Below, one piece after another: positions 27,280 through 35,725 of a DNA stretch of 64,000 bases; within the stretch, counting starts at the first letter, position 1; every line of letters begins with the position of its first letter. The DNA lies in contig NZ_JALGBX010000016.1 of the NCBI RefSeq assembly GCF_022808175.1, forward strand, positions 153,845-217,844, in the 5' to 3' direction. The notes under the pieces were generated by a model. That model was not told where the DNA came from and did no database searches. It worked only from the letters and a program-made list of their open reading frames with translations. Both the position numbers and the translations under genes were made by a program. The DNA comes from Streptomyces sp. AP-93. Lineage in GTDB: Bacteria > Actinomycetota > Actinomycetes > Streptomycetales > Streptomycetaceae.

Positions 27280-28377
27280 ATGAGTCCCTTCCTGCACCAC
27301 ACCTCCCCTACCCTCCACGCCGCCTCCCCGGCGAAGCGCCGACCCGCACACCGCATCGCCGCGTGTGTCACGGCCGCCTTGGCAGTCATCGCCGGCGGGT
27401 TCGTCCAGGCCGAACAGGCTGAAGCCGCAGCCAGCCGGATCCGCCTCGGCAGCTCCTCGGACGTCAGCCGCACAAGCTGGTCCGGCCCGGCCTTCACCAT
27501 GAACGGCTCCGGCGGCGTCATCGCGGCCACCATGACGAAGGCCGTCGACTCCATCCGCGGCGGAACCGGGTCACTCGACGTGGTCGTGCTGGCCGCCTCC
27601 GCACCGGGCTCCGGAAGCAGGACCCCCGAGTGCGACGCCATCATGGGCCTGGGCGGTGTCAACTCCTGTACGACGTGGACGCTCACCAAGGCGAACGACG
27701 GCAACAACTCACAAGCCAACACCGACATACGCAACGCCGAGTTCGTCTACTTCGCCGGCGGGGACCAGTGCAAGTACGCGGCCTGGAAGAACACCTCGCT
27801 GCGGGCCTCCGTGCAGTCCGTGGTGACCAAGGGCGGCGGCTCCGGAGGAGGCAGCGCCGGCCACCACATCAACAGCTCCGTCGTGTACGACGCCTGCCAG
27901 GGAAGCATCACCTCCGCGGAGGCCATCGCCGACCCGTACGACTCCTACGCGACCTTCACCACCGGCATGTTCGACTGGCCGCACTACGCGAACACCGTCA
28001 ACGACTCCCACTTCGTCACCCGCGACCGCATGGGCCGCACCATGGCCTTCGTCGCCCGCGCGATCAAGGACGGCCGCACCACCAGCGGAAAGGCCTGGGG
28101 TGTCGGCATCGAGGAAGGCGCCTCTCTCTTCATCGACAAGGACGGCCTCGCCACCCTCTCCGGCGCCAACAGCTACATCGTCCTGGGCGACCACCAGCCC
28201 GAGAAGGCCGTCTCAGGACAGCCCCTGACCTTCTCCAACTACAAGATCTGGCGGTTGACCTCCGGCCAGACCTTCGACTTCAAGAACCGCCCCACCTGCG
28301 GCTACTACCTCAGGAGCGTCACCAACGGCGTCACCGATGGCAACCTGTATAACGGCACACCCGTCACCGGCTGCTAG
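27280..28377 (+). CDS. Secreted cyanophycinase-like (S51 family) peptidase
   Basis: This 365-residue precursor starts four bases after GGAGG and has a long signal ending near QAEAAA. It shows S51 hallmarks, diverged from the cyanophycinase at 21657: DVVVLAASAPGSGSRTP (strand and dipeptide-side loop), FVYFAGGDQCKYAAWK, and nucleophile motif GGGSGGGSAGHHI, then GVGIEEGASLFIDKDG, IVLGDHQPEKA. Six cysteines in the mature part hint at disulfides. It is transcribed away from the importer operon and likely shares its regulation. Whether it attacks cyanophycin or another beta-aspartyl substrate cannot be told from sequence. Confidence 0.8.
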   Translation: MSPFLHHTSPTLHAASPAKRRPAHRIAACVTAALAVIAGGFVQAEQAEAAASRIRLGSSSDVSRTSWSGPAFTMNGSGGVIAATMTKAVDSIRGGTGSLDVVVLAASAPGSGSRTPECDAIMGLGGVNSCTTWTLTKANDGNNSQANTDIRNAEFVYFAGGDQCKYAAWKNTSLRASVQSVVTKGGGSGGGSAGHHINSSVVYDACQGSITSAEAIADPYDSYATFTTGMFDWPHYANTVNDSHFVTRDRMGRTMAFVARAIKDGRTTSGKAWGVGIEEGASLFIDKDGLATLSGANSYIVLGDHQPEKAVSGQPLTFSNYKIWRLTSGQTFDFKNRPTCGYYLRSVTNGVTDGNLYNGTPVTGC

Positions 28378-28677
28378 AGCCTGTGCATGTCGTGATCATT
28401 CGGTGGCCTCAGTAGGTCTCGATCCGTGTCTGCGGCAACGTTGTCCCCAACCAGAGTTACGAAAAGTACGTCTGAGCCCACCCACAGCGCCGGGCCAGGG
28501 CCATAGGACTGGTAGGCCCGCATCTTCAGGCACCGCGTAGTCGCCATCGGCTTTGGTCGACCCTCACCCTGGGTCGATGCCATGCAGCACGATGGCCGCC
28601 GCGAAAACCGAGGTTCTGAGCCTTCTCCAACCTGCCCGCAGCGTCGTGCTCTTGGGGGTCAAAGGCTGTACATAGTG
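28378..28677. other. Intergenic stretch without a supported gene
   Basis: No coding frame with start, ribosome-binding site and codon bias was found between the S51-like gene and the next IS remnant. Confidence 0.5.
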
Positions 28678-29165
28678 GCGAAGCTCCTGGTAGACGGGTT
28701 ATCGACCAAGATCACCCGTGTCCGCCAGGAGCTTCGCGTGCTTAGCTACCCGTCCTCGATCGATGTGTCCAGCACTACTCTGGGGCACCTGACCGAGCGG
28801 CTCGCACTGCGGCGACGGGAGATCGGTACGCGGTGGCGACGCCTGCCCGCCGACCGTAAGGCCCTGCTTGACCTGGCACACGTGCGGTGCGGCGACACCC
28901 ACGCCCGGCTCGCCGCAAGGTTCGAAATCGGTATCGCGACCGTCTACCGGTAACTACGTGAACCCGCGGCCATCGACGTGCTGGCCGCACCGACGCTGGC
29001 CGAGCTGTGGAGACGGCCCGGAAGAAGGCGCTCGATCCTGGACGGCACCCTGCTGCCGATCGACCGGATCGCCGCCGGCACCCCGCTCTACTCGGCCAAT
29101 ACAAGCGGCACGGCATGAATGTGCAGAGAACCTCGTCGCCCTGCTCGACCCAGAGACCCGCGCGC
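28678..29165 (+). pseudogene. IS5-type transposase remnant with 5' hairpin
   Basis: An inverted repeat (GCGAAGCTCCTGG at 28678-28690 with CCAGGAGCTTCGC at 28725-28737) precedes a frame reading VLSYPSSIDVSS, RRREIGTRWRRLPADRKALLDLAHV and FEIGIATVYR. This is the helix-turn-helix part of a common Streptomyces DDE transposase. A TAA replaces the next codon, and after SILDGTLLPIDRIAAGTPLYS a frameshift leads to YKRHGMNVQ. The catalytic C-terminal half is absent. Confidence 0.68.
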
Positions 29166-29206
29166 TGGAGCCGACCCGCCGAAGAGGGACTCCGCATGGG
29201 CGAGGC

Positions 29207-29449
29207 AAGACTGACGGTGATGTCTACGCCTGCGAACGGCGGGGGGACAGTGGCAACGAAGCCGTCGCCATCGAGCCGGGGGTGGTGTTCACCTATGACC
29301 GCAACACCCAGACCGACATGCTACTGCGCAAGGCCGAGGTGGAGGTCATCACCATCGTAGGTGCCGAACTCGGCCGAGGGCGTGGCTGGCGCTGCACGAT
29401 CTGTCCTCTCATGCCCGACCCGTCTGCTTCTGATCGAGAAGTCCGATGA
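29207..29449 (+). pseudogene. Arginine deiminase C-terminal remnant
   Basis: The frame reads GDVYACERRGDSGNEAVAIEPGV, FTYDRNTQTDMLLRKAEVEVITI, GAELGRGRGWRCTICP. This is the C-terminus of ArcA, whose active-site loop is normally GRGRGGGHCMTCP. The catalytic Cys position is kept but the HCM part is altered, and the first 300 or so residues are missing. It may once have belonged to arginine catabolism adjacent to the cyanophycin-type locus. Confidence 0.7.
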
Positions 29450-29738
29450 CGGCAGCGTTGGTCGGCATTCGCGCAGCACCTGCCATCTTGCAACCTCCTT
29501 TTGGCCCGACTCCGAAGCTCGATGCGAAGCCCGGCTCGCGGCGCCGCCCTTGTACGGAGTCGCACCCTCTGCTGTCCTGCGCCGGAGCGACCGGTCACTA
29601 CCCACATTCGGGAGGTCCTTGTTGTGGGGGTGATCGCTATCGTGCGACCTCGCCCTGCTTCCTAGGCTCTCAACCAGTTGTCCGGCGGTCCTTGCTGCAC
29701 CTGGCAGGGGCCGGCCGCGCGAGGTGAAGGAGCTGTGG

Positions 29739-30521
29739 ATGAGCTTGGACAAGGTGGTTGGAGATTCGGTCGAAGCGATCGCCGATGTGTGGGAGGGTGC
29801 CTCCCTGGCGGTCGGTGGATTCGGGCTCTGCGGGATACCGGGTGTGCTGATCGAGGCGCTGCGTGAGCGTGGTGTCGGGGACCTGCGCGTGGTGTCCAAC
29901 AACTGTGGTGTCGACGACTGGGGCCTGGGGCTGTTGCTGCGCGAAGGACTGATTGCGCGCATGACCAGCTCGTACGTCGGGGAGAACAAGGAGTTCGCCC
30001 GCCAGTACCTCAGCGGTGAGCTGGAGGTGGAGCTCGTTCCGCAGGGGACGCTTGCCGAGCGACTGCGGGCCGGGGGCGCGGGCATACCTGGCTTTTACAC
30101 CCCGGCGGGAGTAGGTACTCAGATTGCGGACGGCGGGCTGCCGTGGCGATACCGACATGACGGAACCGTCGCCGTGTCGTCGCCCCCTAGGGAGACCAGG
30201 ACTTTCGGAGACCGCGAGTACCTCCTCGAGGAGGGCATTACCACCGACTTCGCCCTCGTGCGGGCGGCGATCGGCGACCGGCACGGCAACCTCGTCTTCC
30301 ACGCCTCCGCCAGGAACTTCAACCCCCTTGCCGCGATGGCGGGACGTATCACGGTGGCCGAGGTCGAGGAACTCGTCGATCCGGGCGAGATCCACCCGGA
30401 CCAGATCCACCTGCCCGGCATCTTCGTCCAGCGGGTTGTGCGGGTCTCCGCAGACGATCCCGCAGCGGCGAAGCGCATCGAGCGGCGCACGACGCGGCCG
30501 CGACTCGAGGAGACCATCTGA
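29739..30521 (+). CDS. scoA: Succinyl-CoA:3-ketoacid CoA-transferase, subunit A
   Basis: Subunit A (260 residues) of a two-subunit family I CoA-transferase: AVGGFGLCGIPGVLIEALRE near the N-terminus (CoA-binding GGFGLCG), NNCGVDDWGLGLLL, TPAGVGTQIADGG and TFGDREYLLEEGITTDFALVRA. With subunit B it transfers CoA from succinyl-CoA to acetoacetate. A 3-oxoadipate transferase is the alternative, but the PHB genes that follow favour acetoacetate. The ATG at 29739 has GAAGGAG seven bases upstream; its stop overlaps the start of subunit B. First gene of the plus-strand PHB utilisation run. Confidence 0.93.
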   Translation: MSLDKVVGDSVEAIADVWEGASLAVGGFGLCGIPGVLIEALRERGVGDLRVVSNNCGVDDWGLGLLLREGLIARMTSSYVGENKEFARQYLSGELEVELVPQGTLAERLRAGGAGIPGFYTPAGVGTQIADGGLPWRYRHDGTVAVSSPPRETRTFGDREYLLEEGITTDFALVRAAIGDRHGNLVFHASARNFNPLAAMAGRITVAEVEELVDPGEIHPDQIHLPGIFVQRVVRVSADDPAAAKRIERRTTRPRLEETI

Positions 30522-31174
30522 TGGCCCTGACACGCGAGCAGATGGCGGCCCGCGCCGCCCGGGAGCTGCGGGACGGCTCGTACGTCAACCTGGGCATCGG
30601 GTTGCCGACCTTGATCCCCAACCATCTGCCGGAAGGTATCGACGTCGTACTCCACTCGGAGAACGGAATCCTGGGCGTTGGTCCGTACCCGTACGAGGAG
30701 GACGTCCACCCCGACCTGATCAACGCGGGCAAGGAGACGGTGACGACCGCCGCGGGAGCTTCGTCCTTCGACTCCGCGCTCTCCTTCGGGATGATCCGCG
30801 GCGGGCATATCGACGTCGCCATTCTGGGTGCGATGCAGGTGTCGGCCTTCGGTGACCTGGCCAACTGGATGATCCCGGGGAAGATGGTCAAGGGGATGGG
30901 CGGAGCCATGGACCTGGTCCACGGCGCCCGGCGGGTGATCGTGCTGATGGAGCACACGGCACGGGACGGCTCGCACAAGCTGGTGGAGGAGTGCACGCTT
31001 CCGCTCACCGGATGGGGTGTGGTGCACCGGGTCATCACCGACCTTGCGGTGATCGACATCTCCAAGTCCGGCCTGTTGCTGCGCGAGGTCGCCTCCGGCG
31101 TGAGTGTGGACGAGGTGCGAGCGGCGACAGGCGCTGAACTGGCAATCGCGGCAGACCTGACCGTTTGTGTCTGA
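30521..31174 (+). CDS. scoB: Succinyl-CoA:3-ketoacid CoA-transferase, subunit B
   Basis: Subunit B (217 residues) carries the catalytic glutamate, Glu47 in VLHSENGILGVGP, which forms the covalent glutamyl-CoA intermediate. Other family stretches are YVNLGIGLPTLIPNHLP, SFDSALSFGMIRGGHID and MDLVHGARRVIVLMEHTA. The start codon overlaps the scoA stop (TGATG), so the subunits are translationally coupled for 1:1 assembly. Product acetoacetyl-CoA would enter thiolysis to acetyl-CoA; no thiolase is encoded in the window. Confidence 0.95.
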   Translation: MALTREQMAARAARELRDGSYVNLGIGLPTLIPNHLPEGIDVVLHSENGILGVGPYPYEEDVHPDLINAGKETVTTAAGASSFDSALSFGMIRGGHIDVAILGAMQVSAFGDLANWMIPGKMVKGMGGAMDLVHGARRVIVLMEHTARDGSHKLVEECTLPLTGWGVVHRVITDLAVIDISKSGLLLREVASGVSVDEVRAATGAELAIAADLTVCV

Positions 31175-31389
31175 GCTGCGGGGCGCACCGCTTAGCAGGA
31201 CGGCAGAGATGACGCAACGGGTCAGAGAGCGCAGGCGTTTCGCCGGGCTGTGGGGCGCAGCACCATTCTGAGTCGGCGGTCATCGATCTTACGGTTACGG
31301 GCACACCAGTTTCGGCCACCCGTAAGGATGGCCGGGCTGGGTGGCGTGATCTGATCCGATCGCGCGTCACGCCCGCACATGGAGCCGCC

Positions 31390-32912
31390 ATGCTGTCACG
31401 CGCCGTACGTCCGAAGCCGCTGTCGCCCGAGGCATCACGTCGTCCCGCGGAGGGGAGGGGACGATGGCGCCGCGCCATGAGCCGGGCGACATCTGTCGTG
31501 GCGCTGGCGATGGGAGCGGCGATCCTCTCGCCGGCCCCCGCGCCGGCCGCAGAGTCAGTTGCCTCGCTGGAGAAGGTCAGCAGTTTCGGTGCCAATCCGG
31601 GCTCGCTGAACATGTACGTGTACCGGCCTTCTGGCCTTCCGGCCAACCCGGCGGTGGTGGTGGCGCTGCACGGTTGTACCCAGACCGCCCAGATCTACGC
31701 CGACAACTCCGGCCTGACCAAGTTCGCCGACCAGCACCGATTCATGCTGGTCTTCGCCGAGACGACATCAGTCAACAACGGCAGCCAGTGCTTCAACTTC
31801 TTCGAGCCCGGGGACAACCGGCGTGGGCAGGGTGAAGCCGCCTCGATCCGCCAGATGGTCACACACGCCGGTTCCGCCTATGGCACCGACCCGGCACGCG
31901 TGTACGTCACTGGTTTGTCGGCCGGCGGCGCCATGACGTCAGTGATGCTTGCCACGTACCCCGAGGTGTTCAAGGCGGGCGCGGTCATCGCCGGAATTCC
32001 GTATGCCTGCCCAACAGCGTGTCAGCCGCCTACACATGCATGAGTCCCGGCATGGACCGGACACCTTCGGCCTGGGCCCAGGGGGTACGCGACGCGAACC
32101 CCGGCTACAGCGGCCCCTGGCCGAAGGTGGCGGTATGGCACGGTGACAACGACACCAAGGTCGTACCGAAGAACGCGGTGGAACTGCGTGACCAGTGGAC
32201 CGCGATCCACGGTCTGGACCAGAGCCCGGACCGCACGTCCGCCATAGGGCCCAACCAGACCCGCCGAGACCAGTACCTCGCGGGGGACGGGACAGTCGCT
32301 GTCGAGGTCAACATGGTGCCCTCCATCGCGCACGGCACCCCCGTCGACCCGGGCAGCGGCGCCCAGCAGTGCGGCGCAACCGGGACGGCGAACTTCATCC
32401 GCTCGATCTGCTCCAGCTACTGGATCACCGGGTTCTTCGGCCTGGACAGCTCCGCCCCGGCCCCCGGAGGGCTGCCCGCACCGAGCGGTCTGGCCGCCAC
32501 CGGCACGACCGAAACCTCCGTCACCCTGAACTGGAGCAGCGTGAGCGGCTCCACGTCCTACGCGCTGTACCGGGACGGCGCCCGCGTCGCCACACCCACC
32601 GCTCCCCCGTTCACCGACACAGGCCTGAGCCCGGGCAGCAGCCACACCTACAGCGTGGCCGCCCGTGACGCGGCCGGCTCCGAGGGAGCCCGCTCCGCAC
32701 AGATCACGGCCACCACCACGGGCGCCGCCCCGACCTGCTGGACAGCGAACAACTACCAGCAGGTCCAGGCCGGACGGGCCACCACCGACGGCAGCTATGC
32801 CTACGCGAAGGGCTCGAACCAGAACATGGGTCTCTACAACACCTTCGTCACGCACACCCTGAAGGAGTCACCGGCCGGCTACTACGTCATAGCCGACGGC
32901 AACTGTCCCTGA
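31390..32912 (+). pseudogene. Extracellular poly(3-hydroxybutyrate) depolymerase, frameshifted
   Basis: Two overlapping frames encode one PHB depolymerase. Frame 1 (31390-32043): signal, catalytic domain with GCTQTAQIYADNSG and lipase-box VTGLSAGGAMTSVM. Frame 2 (from 32019): VSAAYTCMSPGMDRTP, the acid VWHGDNDTKVVP, the His in AHGTPVDPG, a fibronectin-III linker (~32470-32730) and a C-terminal substrate-binding domain (CWTANNYQQVQAGRA...GSNQNMGLYNTFV). One base is missing near 32010-32020, by mutation or sequencing error. Intact, the enzyme would be about 507 residues, secreted, and bind solid PHB. GGAG five bases before the ATG at 31390 supports that start; the ATG at 31477 is an alternative. 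Confidence 0.85.
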
Positions 32913-33078
32913 CGTTCGCAGGGGATCTCGTGGCGGTGGGCGGGAGCTTCGCCCACCGCCCGTGGTGCGGAGCCCCACCCACCGGACCGCGGCTGTGGGG
33001 ATCGCACCCCTGACTCGGGCGGTGTCCTGCGCAATAGCGTCCCGCTTGCCCGCAGACGCCACTCAACCGGAGGTACTT

Positions 33079-34542
33079 GTGCCCCCCGTCGTCACATCAG
33101 CAGCACAGTGGTCGCAAGAGCCGAGGCCAACGCGCCGTAGCAGAACGATTCGGCAGGCCATCGCGGCAGCAGCGGCGCTCCTCACCATCGCCGCCGTCCC
33201 GGCCGCTGCCCAGCACCGGAGCGAGGCGGAGGCCAACAGCTCAGGTCACTGCGCGACGATTTCGTGGCTGAGAGTGCCCGGTGCCGAACGGCAGGACAAC
33301 TCTTGCCTGGATGAGCTCACCACGGCCGGGACCGTTGCCTCCGGGCATACCGACAAAGCCGACTGGGCGGGTCTGACCCCGGCCGGCCTGGCCGTGCCGA
33401 GCGGTGTCCCCGGTATCCAGATCGACGGATACTTCCCGGACACCTCGACCACCAACACCAACCACGGCTGGCAGCACGACGCGCAATTCGTGATCCGGTT
33501 GCCCGACCGCTGGAACGGCGGACTCGTCATCGCGGGCTCTCCGGGAGTGCGTGAGCAGTACGCCAACGACCGGGCCATCGGGGACTGGGTTCTCGCGCGC
33601 GGATACGCGTTCGCGGCGACTGACAAGGGCAACACCGGAGTGGCCTTCCATCGAGACGGTGCCGCACCCGGTGAGGCCATCGCCGAGTGGAACAGCCGGG
33701 TCACCGAGCTCACCCGCGCCGCCCGCGCTGTGGTCGCACAGCGATACTTCCGGCCCCCCTCCCGCACCCTCGCCACGGGCATGTCCAACGGCGGCTACCT
33801 CGTGCGGTGGCAGCTGGAGAACCATCCCGAGCTCTACGACGGCGGCGTGGACTGGGAGGGCACGCTCTGGAGGGAGGAAGGGCCGAACCTGCTCACCTTC
33901 CTTCCGCCAGCCCTGCGCGCGTATCCCGCCTACGCGGCCGGAGGCGACGGTGCGGACCGGGCCCATCAGGAGATGACCGCCGCCGGCTTCCCCGCAGGCT
34001 CAGAGTTCCTGTGGCCCTTCCACCACCAGTACTACTGGGACGTGACCCAGCGGATCTACCGCGAAGAGCTGGATCCGGACTACGACGGCGCCCAGGAGGC
34101 CGGAACCCCGTTCTGCGCGCCCGCCACGCCTGCCTGCGACGCCGACTACGACTACGGCTCCCGGCCGCAGAGCGTCCGCAACGCGGTATCGAAGATCGCC
34201 CTCACCGGCAAGATCGGCAAACCCCTGATCACCCTGCACGGCACCCTCGACGTGCTGCTGCCCATCGGCCAGGATTCCGACGTCTACGCCCGGATGGTGA
34301 GCGACGCAGGCCGCGGCCACCTCTTCCGCTACTACCGCGTCGAGGCGGGAACCCACGTCGACTCGCTGTACGACGCCTTCCCCGACAAACTCCGGCCACT
34401 GACACCCTGCCACCGCTCCGCCTTCACCGCACTCGAGAGCTGGCTCGGCCGCGGTCAGCAGCCGCCACCCAGCCGAACCCTGCCCCGCCCCGTCAGCGCG
34501 ACCCCCGAAAGCCTGCTCACCGCCTGCCGCCTCGACTCTTAG
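33079..34542 (+). CDS. Secreted 3-hydroxybutyrate oligomer hydrolase-like esterase
   Basis: The 487-residue precursor begins at a GTG five bases after GGAGG, with a twin-arginine-rich n-region and signal (TIRQAIAAAAALLTIAAVPAAA). The alpha/beta-hydrolase domain has LPDRWNGGLVIAGSPG, a nucleophile elbow ATGMSNGGYLVRWQLE, YDGGVDWEGTLWREEGPN, and a C-terminal PLITLHGTLDVLLPI / VEAGTHVDSLYDAFPD pair with the Asp and His. This fits the extracellular D-3-hydroxybutyrate oligomer hydrolase family, with the tannase/feruloyl esterase family as alternative. Following directly after a PHB depolymerase, it should cut released oligomers to monomer. Confidence 0.82.
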   Translation: MPPVVTSAAQWSQEPRPTRRSRTIRQAIAAAAALLTIAAVPAAAQHRSEAEANSSGHCATISWLRVPGAERQDNSCLDELTTAGTVASGHTDKADWAGLTPAGLAVPSGVPGIQIDGYFPDTSTTNTNHGWQHDAQFVIRLPDRWNGGLVIAGSPGVREQYANDRAIGDWVLARGYAFAATDKGNTGVAFHRDGAAPGEAIAEWNSRVTELTRAARAVVAQRYFRPPSRTLATGMSNGGYLVRWQLENHPELYDGGVDWEGTLWREEGPNLLTFLPPALRAYPAYAAGGDGADRAHQEMTAAGFPAGSEFLWPFHHQYYWDVTQRIYREELDPDYDGAQEAGTPFCAPATPACDADYDYGSRPQSVRNAVSKIALTGKIGKPLITLHGTLDVLLPIGQDSDVYARMVSDAGRGHLFRYYRVEAGTHVDSLYDAFPDKLRPLTPCHRSAFTALESWLGRGQQPPPSRTLPRPVSATPESLLTACRLDS

Positions 34543-34565
34543 CAAGCTGTTCCAGCCAGTACCCG

Positions 34566-34597
34566 GAGCAGGATCCCTTGGTAGGGGGATCCTGCTC
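34566..34597 (+). terminator. Hairpin terminator after the oligomer hydrolase gene
   Basis: A perfect 12-bp stem (GAGCAGGATCCC with GGGATCCTGCTC) and eight-base loop, followed by TTCTGTG. It lies 24 bases after the stop codon and before the inserted IS. Confidence 0.8.
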
Positions 34598-34663
34598 TTC
34601 TGTGTCCGCTACCTACCTCAATGTCCGCCCTGCGGCCCTCGGCTCCGCTCCTGCTTGGACTAG

Positions 34664-35644
34664 GCAGTGTCTGATGGCTCTTGCTCGGATGGTGGATCTT
34701 CGGCTGGTCCGGGCAAGAGTCGGTCATGGTGCGTCGGCATGAACTGACGAATGCTCAATGGGATCGGATAGCCCCGCTGCTGCCGGAAACCGGTATCCCA
34801 GGCGGTCGATGGGCCGACCATCGCACCGTCGTTAACGGTGTGCTCTACCGGACGCGGACCGGGATTCCCTGGCGTGACCTGCCCGAACGCTACGGATCCT
34901 GGCAGACCGTCTACGAACGCCACCGCCGCTGGTCAGCGGACGGCACCTGGTCGAATATCCTGCGTGCCTTGCAGGCCGGAGCCGATGCGACCGCCCAGGA
35001 CTCGGATGGTTCATGGGCGGTCAACGTCGACTCCACGTCCTGCCGGGCCCACCAGCACGCGGCCGGGGCTCGGCACGCGGCCCCGGCCGACCACCCCGAA
35101 AAAGGGGCGGCACGCGTGTGGATCCAGAGGGCCGCGAGGCCCTGGGACGCTCCCGGGGCGGACTGACCAGCAAGGTCCACCTCCTGGCGGACGACCGCTG
35201 CCGCCCCCTGATCTGGCTGACCTCGCCGGGCCAGCGCGGGGACAGCCCGATGTTCATCCCACTCATGGAAGCCCTGAACCTGGCCCGCCGCGGGCCCGGG
35301 CGACCCCGAACCCGGCCGGACCGAGCCCGCGGCGACAAGGCCTACTCGAGCCGTGCCAACCGTTCCTACCTGCGCAAACGCGGGATCAAAGCAACGATTG
35401 CGCAGCCGGACGACCAACGCTCGAAGCGCCGCAGGCGCGGCCGGGCCGGCGGCCGACCGCCAGCCTTCGACCGCGACCAGTACCGCCAGCGCAACACCGT
35501 CGAACGTTGCATCGGGAAGCTGAAACAGCACCGGGCCGTCGCGACTCGATACGACAAACGCGACTACATCTTCAACGGCACCCTGGCCACAGCAGCCATC
35601 GTGATCTGGCTCCGCGACCTCATCAAAGAGCCATCAGACACTGC
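34664..35644 (+). mobile_element. IS5-family (IS427-like) insertion sequence, complete
   Basis: A 981-bp element with perfect 19-bp terminal inverted repeats (GCAGTGTCTGATGGCTCTT at 34664-34682, its complement at 35626-35644) and a four-base target duplication CTAG on both sides (34660-34663 and 35645-35648). Removing it restores the palindrome GGACTAGTCC. It sits in the PHB locus between the oligomer hydrolase and dehydrogenase genes. Intact ends and reading frames indicate a recent insertion. Confidence 0.92.
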
Positions 35645-35648
35645 CTAG
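34726..35648 (+). CDS. IS5-family transposase, two frames joined by probable -1 frameshift
   Basis: The first frame starts at 34726 (MVRRHELTNAQWDRIAPLLP) and gives the N-terminal DNA-binding part and first catalytic Asp (VNVDSTSCRAHQHAAG). It ends at 35166. The second frame (35013-35648) continues SRGGLTSKVHLLADDRCRPL, GDKAYSSRANRSYLRKRG and the Glu region NTVERCIGKLKQ. The frames meet after DHPEK, at the homopolymer GAAAAAGGGG near 35098-35107, where a -1 slip joins them; such programmed frameshifting is known in the IS427 group. The last codon's third base and the TAG stop lie in the flanking CTAG target duplication, not in the IS itself. Confidence 0.88.
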
Positions 35649-35725
35649 TCCACCACACCGACGGTTGCGACTATGGGGGATGCACACATGGGAGTGACGC
35701 TTGCGTATCGCGCATGATTCCGGCC

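Noticed and set aside
31390..32912. Programmed frameshift in the PHB depolymerase gene
   Set aside because: No slippery heptamer or stem-loop at the junction and the family is normally one frame; mutation or sequencing error is simpler.
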